A DNA stretch of 64,000 bases from the NCBI GenBank assembly GCA_040218145.1, contig JAVJQK010000135.1:37217-101216 (forward strand), read 5' to 3'. A model generated the notes under the pieces. The model saw nothing but the letters and a program-made list of their open reading frames with translations, was not told the origin of the DNA and did no database searches. Each line of letters opens with the position of its first letter. Positions within the stretch are counted from its first letter, which is position 1. Source of the DNA: Sandaracinaceae bacterium. Lineage in GTDB: Bacteria > Myxococcota_A > Polyangia > Polyangiales > Sandaracinaceae. Shown in pieces: positions 24,986 to 35,244 of this stretch. The position numbers and the translations under genes are program-made.

Positions 24986-26862
24986 TCAGTCTCGGTTGTC
25001 GGGCTGGAGCGTCGGGCCGTCGGTCTGGAACGGGATGTACGCGAGGGTCGTGATCCCGTACGGGCCGCGGCGCTCGTAGCCGGCGAGGCCGTAGAAGATC
25101 TTCCACCAGTGCCCGCCGGTGCTGTACTCGCCGTAGCTGAAGAACGGGAAGACGTGGAACTCCCACTCCGAGCTGCCGTCGGTGCGCGTGCGCTCGCGGT
25201 GGTAGACGTTGAGCACGAGCGTGCTCGTCGTGTTGCCCTCGCGGAAGCGCCAGAAGAACGGGAAGAGCACCGTGTAGCGGTTGCGGTCGCCTTCGAAGCT
25301 CTCGAAGTCCCACCAGAAGGGCGCCAGCACCGAGTGCTGATGGCTGGGGACGCTCTCGTAGTACCAGATGGGGTGGATGTTGACGGCGTCGCCGTCGTGC
25401 CACTGCGAGATCTGGATGGTGGGCAGGACCCACGTCGTCTCGTCGCCCAGCTCCCGGTTCACGTGCCGCGCGACCACGGGCGTGATCCAGGTCTCCTGCC
25501 GCCCTCGCTCCTCGAAGCGCGCGAAGAACGGGAAGACGATGGTGTTCGCCTGCGTCGGGTCCTCCCAGTGGAAGACCAGCGGGGGCACCGCGAGCGTGCT
25601 CGAGTCGGTGCGCGGGTCGCGGATCCAGAAGAAGAAGGGAGCGACGGCGTCCATCTCGGTGGCGCCGCGGAAGCGCTGGTAGAGCGGCGTGACGATGGTC
25701 TCGTCGGCGTGGTCGCGCCACCACCAGAAGAGCCCGCCGAGCGTGAGCCGGAAATGATCCGGGTCCTCGGAGTAGTGGCTCAGGAGCGGGAAGATCGTGG
25801 TCGACGAGTAGTCGGTCCCCGAGCTGTGATGGAAGAGCGGCGGGATTCCGTAGTACGAGCCGTTCGGCTCGTCGCGGTGATAGAAGGCCAGCGGCGGGAT
25901 CACGGTCAGCGCGGTGTTCTCCTCCCGGTCCTCGAAGCGGAGGAAGAAGGGTGGCGCGATCGTGTAGGACGTGGTCTCCGCGTTCTCGACCCAGAGGAAC
26001 GGGAAGACGCCCCAGTGCTCCACGCGCGGCTCCTGGACGCGCCAGAAGAGGGTCGCGAACGTGAAGCGCTCCTCCTCGCTGCCCCAGTCGATCGTGAGGA
26101 GCGGGGGGATGATGGTGTAGTGGTTGGCGCCGTGCCGCCCCGTCATCACCAGGGGGGCGATCCCGAAGTCGTGGCCGTCGGGCGCGCTGTGGGACCACAC
26201 CGGCGGGATGGCCCAGGTGTGGTGGCCCTCGCCGCGGTACCAGAAGAAGAGCGGGAAGAGCACGTCCCAGTTCTCGGGGCCGCGCATGGCGTAGTAGGGC
26301 GGGATGGCGAGCTCGGTCGTCTCGGTTTCGCCGTCCTCGCGGAGGTAGAAGAGCGGGAAGACCGCGGTCGTCGAGACCTGGCCCTGGCGCTGGTAGAGCA
26401 GCGGCGGGATCACGAGCTGGAAGTCCGAGTCTCCCGCCTCGGGGAGCTCGGGGCGCCAGCGGATCGGAGGACGCGCGTCGAGCAGGCCCTCCTGCTGACC
26501 TTCGACCTCCTCGTCGTCCTCGCCCATCGCCGAGTCTTCGACGGTCGCTTCCTCGTCGCCCTCCTCGTCGCCCTCTTCGTCGTCCTCGTCCTCGCCGTCT
26601 TCATCACCGGGCTCTTCGGACGCCGCCTCTTCCGGCTCGTCCTCTTCCCAGTCGTCGGCGTCTTCGTCTTCCCAGTCGTCCTCGTCGCCCTCGGCCCAGT
26701 CCTCGTCCTCTTCGGTCCACTCGGGATCGTCGGACGGATCGTCTTCACCGTCCGGGGCGGCGTCCGGCGCGCCCGCGTCGGGGCGCCCGGCGTCCTGCGC
26801 CCAGGCGGGCCCGGGGACCGCGAGCGACAGACACAGAGAGAGGAACCAGACGCGCGTCGCGC

Positions 26863-26866
<4 letters not shown>
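24986..26866 (-). CDS. Secreted protein of about twenty Phe/Pro/Trp short repeats
   Basis: 626 residues from a GTG that overlaps the hisS stop by four bases (GTGA). Signal peptide to about Ala23 (VPGPAWAQ), then an extremely acidic low-complexity segment (about 35-125: runs of Asp, Glu and Trp). Residues about 150-620 are repeats of roughly 21-24 residues with the core 'x-h-x-PP-h-h-h-x' or 'FPLF(F/Y)W', for example ELAIPPYYAMRG, VLFPLFFWYRG, TWAIPPVWSH, TIAPPFFLRFED and TVIPPLAFYHRD. Alternating aromatic strands suggest a beta-solenoid or barrel at the cell surface. I do not recognise the family. Its coupling to hisS is unexpected and probably only reflects read-through transcription. Confidence 0.75.
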
Positions 26867-28134
<1,268 letters not shown>

Positions 28135-28152
28135 CGGGCTCGTCACCGTCGT

Positions 28153-28170
28153 CCCCGCCTCCGGGCGGGG
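28153..28170 (-). promoter_or_regulatory. Hairpin in the hisS leader
   Basis: CCCCGCC (28153-28159) pairs with GGCGGGG (28164-28170) around a four-base loop, 18 bases upstream of the hisS start. In the mRNA it could affect translation initiation or be a small attenuator-like stem. No His-codon leader peptide or T-box consensus was seen. Confidence 0.35.
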
Positions 28171-28392
28171 TGCGCGGCTTCTAGCCGGTCCCTCGCATGC
28201 ACGCAAGCGCGACGGAGCGCGCACGACACGCCGTTTCTACACTGGACGCCGCCCCGCCTGCGACGCAACCTGCGGGCGGCCCGCCCGTTTGGCCTCCCGG
28301 CGCGGCGGGCCGATGCCCTATACTGTTCACCCAGCCAGCCCCGCTCGCGAGCGAGGGCGGCACCCCTCCCCCATCAGCGCCCTCGGACTCAC

Positions 28393-29877
28393 GTGATCCA
28401 AGCTGGAACGATCGTCGGCCACAAGTACCGCCTGGAGGGGCCGATCGGGCAGGGCGGGATGGCGACGATCTGGCGCGCCGTCCACACCACCCTCGATCGG
28501 CCCGTGGCCGTGAAGTTCCTCGAGGCGGTGGGCACCTCCGCGCAGGAGCTCGCCGCGCGCTTCCTCAACGAGGCGAAGCTGGCCGCGGGGCTGCGGCACC
28601 GCCACGTGGTGGACATCCTCGACTTCGGCGTCCTCGATGGCGGCCAGCCCTACATGGTGATGGAGCTGCTCGAGGGCATGAGCCTCGCCGAGCGCTACGA
28701 GGAGGGGCCGTCGGTCAGCGACTGGGAGCTGCTCGAGGTCGTCGCCATGACGCTCAGCGGGCTCGCCGCCGTGCACGAGGCGGGCATCCTCCACCGCGAC
28801 GTGAAGCCCGAGAACATCTTCCTCGTGCACGACGCCGACGGCATCTACCCCAAGCTGCTCGACTTCGGCGTCTCCAAGGGCTTCGACATGGGCGGCAAGC
28901 TCACCCGGACCGGCTCCGTGGTCGGCACGCCGCAGTACATGTCGCCCGAGCAGGCGCGCGGAAAGCGGGACGTCGACCCGAGGAGCGATCTCTGGAGCGT
29001 CGGCATCGTGCTCTACGAGGGCTTCGCGGGCGAGCTCCCGTTCGACTCGGAGAACCCTGGCGACGTGCTCATCAGCGTCGCCACCGAGGAGCCGCAGTCC
29101 CTCTCGGTCCACCGGCCCGATCTGCCCGAGTCGGTCATCGCGCTCGTGCACCGCGCGCTGGCCAAGAAGCCCGACGATCGCTTCTCGGACGCGCGCGCCA
29201 TGCGCGACGAGGTGCTGGCCATCCTGGAGCGAGGCGAGGCGGTGAGCGGTCGGCCCGACTCGGCGCTCATCCGCGTCGCCTACAACACCGGCGCCGGCAC
29301 GGGGAAGCTCAAGGCCCTGACCAGCAGCGTCACGCCGCCGCCCCCGCCCGGGCAGAGCCTGCCGGACCCGTTCGTGCCGCTCGGCGCGCCGCCGGTCCCG
29401 AAGGAGGCGGTCGCGCTGGCCGGAGACGCGCTGCACGCCGGCTCGTTCGGGACGTCTCAGCCCCCGAGCCCGCCCAAGCGCCGCTGGCTCGCGCCCCTCG
29501 TCGCCGTCCTGGTCCTCGGCGTCGGCGCGGGCGCGTTCTTCGCCTTCGACGGGAAGCAGCTCCTCGTCCGCTCGGGCCTCGTGCCCGGCGAGTCCGCCCA
29601 CGCCGACACCGGCGCCGCAGGCGACGTGCTGCCCGGCGTGGAGGTCGTGGCGCTCGATCCCGACGCGCCGGACGACGTCCCGCTCGAGCCGCCGCCTTCG
29701 GACGGCGTCGACGCCCCGCCGTCCGAGACGGTCGACGTGCCGAGCCCGCCCGACCCGCCCGAGGTCGTCGAGGAGGCCGCGCTGGGCGCGATCGCCGAGC
29801 CCGCCGAGGAGGCGGTCGTGGAGGAAGCCGCGCCCGCGCCCGAGCCTCGCCGCCGCAGGCGACGCCGCCGCCGCTGA
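28393..29877 (+). CDS. Transmembrane serine/threonine protein kinase
   Basis: 494 residues from GTG. Kinase domain 11-275: glycine loop IGQGGMATIW, Lys41 in VAVKFLE, catalytic loop HRDVKPEN (Asp136), DFG at 157-159, activation segment TRTGSVVGTPQYMSPEQ. A Pro-rich linker (about 300-360) leads to one membrane helix (365-385) and a large acidic Pro/Val/Glu extracytoplasmic region ending in about nine Arg. This is the PknB-type layout common in myxobacteria, without PASTA domains. A TATACT -10-like hexamer is at 28319-28324, without a clear -35. Substrates may include FHA proteins such as the one at 15-16 kb, but nothing links them directly. Confidence 0.92.
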   Translation: MIQAGTIVGHKYRLEGPIGQGGMATIWRAVHTTLDRPVAVKFLEAVGTSAQELAARFLNEAKLAAGLRHRHVVDILDFGVLDGGQPYMVMELLEGMSLAERYEEGPSVSDWELLEVVAMTLSGLAAVHEAGILHRDVKPENIFLVHDADGIYPKLLDFGVSKGFDMGGKLTRTGSVVGTPQYMSPEQARGKRDVDPRSDLWSVGIVLYEGFAGELPFDSENPGDVLISVATEEPQSLSVHRPDLPESVIALVHRALAKKPDDRFSDARAMRDEVLAILERGEAVSGRPDSALIRVAYNTGAGTGKLKALTSSVTPPPPPGQSLPDPFVPLGAPPVPKEAVALAGDALHAGSFGTSQPPSPPKRRWLAPLVAVLVLGVGAGAFFAFDGKQLLVRSGLVPGESAHADTGAAGDVLPGVEVVALDPDAPDDVPLEPPPSDGVDAPPSETVDVPSPPDPPEVVEEAALGAIAEPAEEAVVEEAAPAPEPRRRRRRRRR

Positions 29878-29893
29878 TCGGCCGACCGCGGCC

Positions 29894-31081
29894 TCAGCGG
29901 CCTCGGCGACCCTTGGTGAGGTGGTTCACGGCCTGGCCGAGGCCGTCGAGCGTGAGGGGGAACATCTCGAAGACGTTGCGCACGTACTCGATGGTGTTGC
30001 CGTTCCAGTAGCGCTCGGGCTCCGGGTTGAGCCACGCCGCGCGCTCGAAGTGATCGTCGAGCATCATCAGCCACACGATGCCTTCGACGCCGTTGTCCTC
30101 TTCGTAGTCGAGCGCGCCGCCCGGCTGGAGCAGCTCGTAGGGGGCCATCAGCGCGTCCCCGACGACGATCAGCTTGTAGTGCGCGCCGCAGTCGGCGAGG
30201 AGATCCCGGACGCGGACCGGCTTGGTGAAGTTCGCGTCCTCGTAGATCTTCCCGTAGACGCAGTTGTGGAAGTAGAGGCAGCGCAGCTCCTTGAAGTGCG
30301 AGCTCTTCTTCGCGGCCGTGAACAGCCGGCTGACCAGGTGCGCGTACGGGTCCATCGAGCCGCCGACGTCCATCAGCAGGATCACCCGCGTGTTGGTCCG
30401 GCGAGGCGGCCGCAGCACGATCTCGAGCTCGCCCGCGTTCTTCGCGGTCTGGTCGATGGTCTCCTCGAGGTCGAGCTCGTCCTCGGCGCCCTCGCGCGTG
30501 AGCAATCGGAGCTTGCGCAGCGCCACCGCCATCTGCCGCGTGTCGAGCGTCATGTCGTCGCGGTAGCCGCGCCAGCGTCGGGCGGTCGCGACCTGCACCG
30601 CGCTCCGGTTGCCGCCCTTGCCGCCGACCCGCACGCCCTCGCGCTTCGCGCCCGAGTGCCCGAAGGGGGAGCTGCCGCCCGTGCCGACCCAGCGGTTGCC
30701 GCCGTCGTGCCGCTCCTTCTGCTCGTTCATGCGCTCCTCGAAGAGCTTCTTCAGCTCGTCGAGGTCGTACTGCTCGAGCAGCGCGCGCTCTTCTTCCGTC
30801 AGGTCGTGGATGCGCTCCTTCGCGTCCTTCAACCAGTCGAGCAGCTCGTCCTTCAGCTTCTTCGCCTCGATCTCGACGCCCTTGAAGACCAACAGGAACG
30901 CCTGGTCGAAGTCGTCCAGGTACTTCTCGTCGTGCACGAGCAGCGCGCGCGAGATGTCGTAGAAGCCCTCGAGGGAGCTGTCGTGCAGGCCCGCGCTCAG
31001 CGCCTTGGCGAGGTTGATCCCCTCCTGGGTGCCGACGGGCACGCCGCGGGTCCGGAGCTCGTAGAGGAACGGGACGAACAC
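29894..31081 (-). CDS. VWA-domain protein, CoxE-like, partner of MoxR ATPase
   Basis: 395 residues from GTG. The N-terminal helical region (1-120) is followed by a basic Gly-rich linker (about 125-175: [24 protein letters not shown]). A von Willebrand A domain begins near 225 with MIDAS motif DVGGS ([12 protein letters not shown]). It contains '[13 protein letters not shown]' and ends '[20 protein letters not shown]'. There is no signal peptide, so it is cytoplasmic. It starts 2 bases after the MoxR-type ATPase, and such pairs act as chaperones that insert metals or remodel complexes. The client is not evident from neighbours. Confidence 0.85.
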   Translation of the reverse strand: MFVPFLYELRTRGVPVGTQEGINLAKALSAGLHDSSLEGFYDISRALLVHDEKYLDDFDQAFLLVFKGVEIEAKKLKDELLDWLKDAKERIHDLTEEERALLEQYDLDELKKLFEERMNEQKERHDGGNRWVGTGGSSPFGHSGAKREGVRVGGKGGNRSAVQVATARRWRGYRDDMTLDTRQMAVALRKLRLLTREGAEDELDLEETIDQTAKNAGELEIVLRPPRRTNTRVILLMDVGGSMDPYAHLVSRLFTAAKKSSHFKELRCLYFHNCVYGKIYEDANFTKPVRVRDLLADCGAHYKLIVVGDALMAPYELLQPGGALDYEEDNGVEGIVWLMMLDDHFERAAWLNPEPERYWNGNTIEYVRNVFEMFPLTLDGLGQAVNHLTKGRRGR

Positions 31082-31083
31082 GC

Positions 31084-31926
31084 TCAGCTCCGGTACCGCG
31101 CCCCGCCGGAGAGCTGGTCGGCCAGCGCGACGAGGTCCTGCTCCTTCTTCAGCAGGGCGCCGAGGAAGGGCAGCTTCGCGTCCAGCTTCACCGCGTCGAG
31201 CCCGGCGCTCTTCAGGACGGCGATCCAGTCGATCAGCTCGCTCGTGCTCGGGCGCTTGCGCAGCCGACGCATGGTGCGGATCTCGTAGAACACGCCGAGC
31301 GCCTGCTCGATCAGGGTGTCGTTGAGGCTCGGGTGGTGCACCGCGACGATGCGCTTCATCAGCTCCGGCTCGGGGAAGTCGATGAAGTGGAAGACGCAGC
31401 GGCGCAGGAACGCGTCCGGCAGCTCCTTCTCGTTGTTGCTCGTGATGATCACCACCGGCCGGTGCTTGGCGACCACGTCGTCGCCCGTCTCGTCGACGCG
31501 GAAGCGCATCCGATCCAGCTCGTGCAGGAGATCGTTCGGGAACTCGAGGTCCGCCTTGTCGATCTCGTCGATGAGCAGCACGGCCCGCTCGTCGGTCTCG
31601 AAGGACTGCCCCAGCGGGCCCTTCTTGATGTAGCGGCGGATGTCGCCCACGTCCCCGTCGCCGAAGCGCGAGTCGTAGAGGCGCTGCACCGTGTCGTAGA
31701 CGTAGAGCCCGTCCTGCGCGCGCGTCGTGCTCTTGACGTGCCAGGTGATGAGGTCCATCGAGAGCGCCTCGGCGACGGCCTCCGCGAGCAGCGTCTTACC
31801 GGTCCCGGGCTCTCCCTTGACGAGGAGCGGCCGCTCGAGCACGAGCGCGCAGTTGACGGCGGCTTCGAGGGAGTCGTTGGTGAGGTAGCTGTCGGTGCCG
31901 CGAAAGCGGACGAAGTCTTGGCTCAT
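31084..31926 (-). CDS. MoxR-family AAA+ ATPase
   Basis: 280 residues. Walker A GEPGTGKT near residue 40, Walker B LLIDEID, sensor 1 'VVIITSNNEKELPDAFLRRC' and the MoxR-type C-terminal lid. The N-terminus 'MSQDFVRFRGTDSYLTNDSLEAAVN' is usual for the subfamily found with CoxE-like VWA proteins. The ATG overlaps the stop of a 40-residue membrane peptide gene (ATGA), and the VWA gene follows after 2 bases. The three are therefore probably one transcript encoding one machine. Confidence 0.9.
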   Translation of the reverse strand: MSQDFVRFRGTDSYLTNDSLEAAVNCALVLERPLLVKGEPGTGKTLLAEAVAEALSMDLITWHVKSTTRAQDGLYVYDTVQRLYDSRFGDGDVGDIRRYIKKGPLGQSFETDERAVLLIDEIDKADLEFPNDLLHELDRMRFRVDETGDDVVAKHRPVVIITSNNEKELPDAFLRRCVFHFIDFPEPELMKRIVAVHHPSLNDTLIEQALGVFYEIRTMRRLRKRPSTSELIDWIAVLKSAGLDAVKLDAKLPFLGALLKKEQDLVALADQLSGGARYRS

Positions 31927-32045
31927 GTCTTCTTCTTGGGCTTCTTCTTCGGCCTCACGCGCTCGTACGCGCGCCCCACGGGGACGCCGACGACGACGCC
32001 GAGCGCGACGCCGATGAGGAGCGTGATGCCGATGGCGGTGGTCAT
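31923..32045 (-). CDS. 40-residue membrane peptide upstream of MoxR
   Basis: A short frame beginning MTTAIGITLLIGVALGVVV, with one membrane helix (about 5-25), then RAYERVRP and a Lys-rich tail (KKKPKKKT). Its TGA overlaps the ATG of the MoxR ATPase. Hydrophobic helix plus basic tail predicts N-out/C-in insertion with the tail in the cytoplasm, and it might recruit the ATPase to the membrane. The helix resembles the anchor of RNase Y or YtxH-type proteins only in composition. Support rests on the coupled overlap, the sensible topology and the gap-free fit between genes. Confidence 0.6.
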   Translation of the reverse strand: MTTAIGITLLIGVALGVVVGVPVGRAYERVRPKKKPKKKT

Positions 32046-32172
32046 GGTGCTGCCCCCCCGGAAGCTCTCGCTCGCGATCGTAGGGCGCGGACCGTGGGGG
32101 CGCCATATGAATCGTCATTCAGCCAGGGCGCCGGGCCTACCTCTCGGGGGGCCGGGGTGGCACCCTGAAGCG

Positions 32173-33444
32173 GTGACCTCTCCTGCCTCGGTGCTCGCGT
32201 GTGTGTCGCTCTCGCTCTCCGCCCTCGTGGGGTGCTCGGTCGGCGCCGACGCGGACGGCGGGATCGGCATGGACGCGACGCCGATCCCCGACGCGGCGCC
32301 GACCCGTGACGCGCCCTTCGTGCCGCTCGACGCGACCTGCGGGCGCGCGACGATCGAGACCGCGCGCCTCCCGGGCAGCCTGCTCTTCGTCTTCGACCGC
32401 TCGGGCAGCATGGATCGCTCGGCCTCCGGGGGCGCCGAGACGCGCTGGGACGTCGCGGGCGGCGCCGTGCAGGCGGTCCTCGCCGAGCTCCCGGACGAGG
32501 CGAACGTGGGCATGCTCCTGTTCCCGCCCAACGCCGCGATGTGCAACGTGGTGGGCCCGGACCTGCCGCAGGTCCCGATCGCGCCGCTCGCCGCCAGCCG
32601 GGACGGCATCGCGACGGAGCTCGCGCGGGTGCCCGACGGGACCGCCACGCCCATCTTCGGAGCGCTCGAGGTCGGCTGGGATCACCTCGCGAGCCTCGGC
32701 GCGCGGGGCGAGCGCGCGGTGGCGCTGGTCACGGACGGCCGTGAGAACTGCGCCGACGAGGACCGGGACCGCGTCCTGGCGCGCGCCGTCACCGAGCTCG
32801 AGGAGCGCGGCCACCGCACCTTCGTGATCGGCCTCAGCCAGAGCAACACGGATCTGAGCGCGCTTGCGCTCAACGGGGGCACACGCCGCAACGACACGTG
32901 CATGGCGCGCTGCACGACGCCGCCCTGCGTGATGGACTCCGACGTGCCTTGCCCGGAGTCGGGCGCCATGTGCGCCACCTTCCCGGACGGGGAGGGCGGC
33001 GCCACCCGCACGCCCGGCTTCTGCGGCTGCCTCTCGGACGACGACTGCCCCACGCCGACGACGTGCGGAACCGACGGCGGCCAGTCGGTCTGCGTCGGCA
33101 CGCCGGACTGCTGCCACTACGACGCGACCACCGCGAGCTTCGAGGCCGACTTCCAGGCCGCGCTCGACGCCATCGTCAGCGTGGTCTTCGACCAGTGCGT
33201 GTTCGATCTCCCGCGCGGCGACGACCCGGCGATGTTCGACCCGAACCAGGTCAACGTACAGGTCTCGCTCGACGGCGGCCCCGCCGAGACCCTCGGCCGC
33301 TCGAGCGATGAGGCGGTCGACTCCTGGGACTACACGGACGCGTCCCAGGAGGCGATCCGCATCCAGGGCGAGCTCTGCGACCGGATGCGCGACGCCGAGG
33401 CGACGGTCGAGATCGTGCTCGGCTGCCCCACGGTCCTCATCTGA
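32173..33444 (+). CDS. VWA-domain lipoprotein, Cys-rich
   Basis: 423 residues from GTG. Lipobox ALVGC (Cys21), Asp/Ala/Pro linker, then a von Willebrand A domain (about 65-225) with MIDAS 'FDRSGSMDRS', 'GTATPIFGAL' and 'ALVTDGRENCADE'. A Cys-rich insertion follows (CMARCTTPPCVMDSDVPC, CGCLSDDDCPTPTTCG, DCCHYD), and a helix plus beta region ends the protein. It belongs to the group of secreted myxobacterial VWA proteins. Ligand binding through a divalent cation at the MIDAS is likely; the ligand is unknown. Divergent from the MoxR group with 127 bases between. Confidence 0.82.
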   Translation: MTSPASVLACVSLSLSALVGCSVGADADGGIGMDATPIPDAAPTRDAPFVPLDATCGRATIETARLPGSLLFVFDRSGSMDRSASGGAETRWDVAGGAVQAVLAELPDEANVGMLLFPPNAAMCNVVGPDLPQVPIAPLAASRDGIATELARVPDGTATPIFGALEVGWDHLASLGARGERAVALVTDGRENCADEDRDRVLARAVTELEERGHRTFVIGLSQSNTDLSALALNGGTRRNDTCMARCTTPPCVMDSDVPCPESGAMCATFPDGEGGATRTPGFCGCLSDDDCPTPTTCGTDGGQSVCVGTPDCCHYDATTASFEADFQAALDAIVSVVFDQCVFDLPRGDDPAMFDPNQVNVQVSLDGGPAETLGRSSDEAVDSWDYTDASQEAIRIQGELCDRMRDAEATVEIVLGCPTVLI

Positions 33445-33750
33445 CCTCGCCCGCCGTTCCCGGACGCGGTAGGTCGACCGAGTCGAGACCCCGCTGGCCC
33501 CACCTGGCGGGCCGGCGACGCGAGATGCTCCACGACCCTCGCGTGGACGGTCACGGCCGTCGCCGCCGCGGAGCCGCCTGCGACCTGGCCCACCGTCCGG
33601 ACCGCGCGGCCGCGCCTTCCCGAGCGCACGGCAGGGAGCACGGGGTGTTCCCGGTAGCCGACGTGGAGCAGGGGCCTCCCCCTCGATCGCTCGCATTGGC
33701 GACTCGAGGGCTGCGGCCCGCCGCGGGTGATACTCTCGGCGACAGGTTCG
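33445..33750. other. Intergenic, no gene recognised
   Basis: About 300 bases after the VWA lipoprotein. Frames on both strands are open but give only Arg/Gly/Ala-rich sequence with no recognisable motif or sensible start. No hairpin with a T-run and no tRNA-like structure was seen. It borders a zone of gene remnants. Confidence 0.4.
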
Positions 33751-34143
33751 ATGCCTCTTCTCATCTCCGCGCCCGCCAGGATGTGGATGGTCCGCGCGAC
33801 CGTGCTGGTGCTCAGTCTGGTGCTCTGGGTGATCGGCCAGTCCTTCGTAGAAGGGTACTGCGTGAGCGGGCTCGTGGTCGTCTTGGAGGGGTACGGGACC
33901 AGCTTTCTCGTGAACGCGCTCGTGCTGGCGGCGGTCGCGTGGTGTGTCGTGTCGCTCTGGCGGCAGCTCGGGGGCGTGGAGGGAGCTCTTCGTCACCTCG
34001 CTCGGGCGGCGCTCGCTGCTCTGGCCGCGGTGGTCTCTCTCGTGTTGCTGGCCAACATGGTCACGCCAGGCCCACCACCCGGCGTCTCCTACGAAGAGTG
34101 TGTGGAGGGCTGGCACGGATGGGACCAGTCATGGGACCCGTAG
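33751..34143 (+). CDS. Small membrane protein of unknown function
   Basis: 130 residues from ATG 33751. Three hydrophobic segments are visible: about 12-35 (VRATVLVLSLVLWVIGQSF), about 38-70 (GLVVVLEGY ... LVNALVLAAVAWCVVSLW) and 85-107 (AALAALAAVVSLVLLANMV). The short polar tail is rich in Gly, Glu and Trp. No family recognised. It overlaps the tail of the antisense DUF4143 remnant by 15 bases. Composition is slightly less GC-rich than neighbours. Confidence 0.45.
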   Translation: MPLLISAPARMWMVRATVLVLSLVLWVIGQSFVEGYCVSGLVVVLEGYGTSFLVNALVLAAVAWCVVSLWRQLGGVEGALRHLARAALAALAAVVSLVLLANMVTPGPPPGVSYEECVEGWHGWDQSWDP

Positions 34144-34656
34144 GCCACAGCCGTCCCAGACGGTGCCCCGGGTCTCGCCGTGCCCGTTCCTGGAAGCAAA
34201 CTTGTCGATCGAGCGCCTCTCCTGGCCCCGGCGGACGCGATGCGCCGACCTGCTCTGTCCAATGAGACCGGTCGAGGGCTCGAGGACCACGCGGGAATCG
34301 CGACCAGGTCCCTCTATCCGAGCGCTCGTGATGTCCGAGATGGCCACGGCGCGGATGCGCTCGCTCAGCGGGAACGTGTGCTGCCCGGCGTGGACGACGT
34401 CGAGCGAGTCCAACTCGAGGTCCTCGAGCGCGATGTGCATGGACTTGGTGGTCTTCGGCGACTCGGTGCGCTCGATCTCGAAGCCGCGGCGTCGGTTGCC
34501 CCGCACCACCAGCAGGTCCAGCTCAGCCCCCGCGTGGGTCGCCCAGAAGTGGCACTCGTCCGCGCGCGCCTCGATGGCGGCGACCACCTGCTGCGTCGCG
34601 AACCCCTCCCACGAGGCGCCCAGCTTGGGGTGCCAATGGTTGAGCGAAAACTCGAA
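34129..34656 (-). pseudogene. C-terminal remnant of a DUF4143-type AAA ATPase
   Basis: The frame opens directly after a TGA at 34657-34659 and reads HPKLGASWEGFATQQVV, then 'HFWATHAGAELDLLVV', 'RGFEIERTESPKTTKSM' and 'SLDVVHAGQHTFPLSERI'. This is the DUF4143 (PD-(D/E)XK-like) C-terminal domain of AAA_14-type ATPases, including the E-x-D and E-x-K-like positions ('AELD', 'EIER'). The ATPase half with Walker motifs is absent and replaced by unrelated rightward sequence. It is a broken gene. The last 60 or so residues before the stop do not match the family and probably represent read-through. Confidence 0.65.
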
Positions 34657-34917
34657 TCACATGTTCGATATTTCGAGGAAAGCCGGGCTCTGCTGTCCAG
34701 GGTGCTCGCGCACTTCGCGGTGGACGAAGGCGCGGAGGCTCCCGGCACGCGCGAGCGTGTGCTGGCCGAGCTCAACCGGCAGCAGAGGCTGGTCGCCGAG
34801 GCGCGCTCGTGGCACCGCCCGGTCCTGGAAGTGGACCCGGAGACGGGGGTGGAGGTGGATCCCGACGACGTCGTGGTCGCGCCGGCGCCGGACACCGACG
34901 TCGTCACCGACGCCTGA
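34636..34917 (+). CDS. Hypothetical 93-residue protein
   Basis: Begins MVERKLESHVRYFEESRAL and is helical and charged to about residue 65, then 'VLEVDPETGVEVDPDDVVV' and an acidic end. No signal peptide or membrane segment. Its first bases overlap the open end of the antisense DUF4143 remnant. It may be a real small gene or part of the sequence that displaced the ATPase. No family recognised; no clear ribosome-binding site. Confidence 0.35.
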   Translation: MVERKLESHVRYFEESRALLSRVLAHFAVDEGAEAPGTRERVLAELNRQQRLVAEARSWHRPVLEVDPETGVEVDPDDVVVAPAPDTDVVTDA

Positions 34918-34979
34918 GGCCGCGGGCCGAGACCACCGAGCGCTTCGCGGGAGCCGAACGACGGCGCCGAGCGCTCGGT

Positions 34980-35234
34980 GCATGCGGAGAGGAACAGGTC
35001 CTCCCTCTTGGGAGCTGCGCGCTCGCGCTCGACTCGATGGGGCGGCCGCACGTCGCCTACACCGCGCTCTCCGGCCGCGTCTGGCACGGAGTCCGCGGCG
35101 CGGCGTGGACCCGAGATGAGACGGCGCGGAGCCTGGCCGTCAGCGTCGCCGTGGATGGCGCGGACCGTCCCCACATCTCGTACGTGGCCTTCGTGCCCGG
35201 CGGCGCCGAGGTCCGGTACGCGACCCTCCGGTGA
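34980..35234 (+). pseudogene. C-terminal remnant of a beta-propeller protein
   Basis: The last 85 codons of a frame without a credible start. Two repeat units are readable: 'ALDSMGRPHVAYTALSG' and 'AVDGADRPHISYVAFVPGG', each followed by a short strand (VWHGVRGAAW; VRYATLR). This 'D-x-x-GRPHxxY' pattern is typical of BNR-like or sialidase-like propeller blades in myxobacterial lipoproteins, which normally have many blades and a signal peptide. Everything upstream is missing, so it is a truncated remnant. Confidence 0.5.
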
Positions 35235-35244
35235 GGCCGGTCAG

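Noticed and set aside
33330..33764. Leftward frame of 144 residues after the VWA lipoprotein
   Set aside because: Antisense to the end of the VWA gene and Arg/Gly-rich throughout; no motif.
34129..34656. DUF4143 frame as an active defence or toxin-related ATPase
   Set aside because: The Walker-containing half is missing and a stop lies directly before the conserved part.
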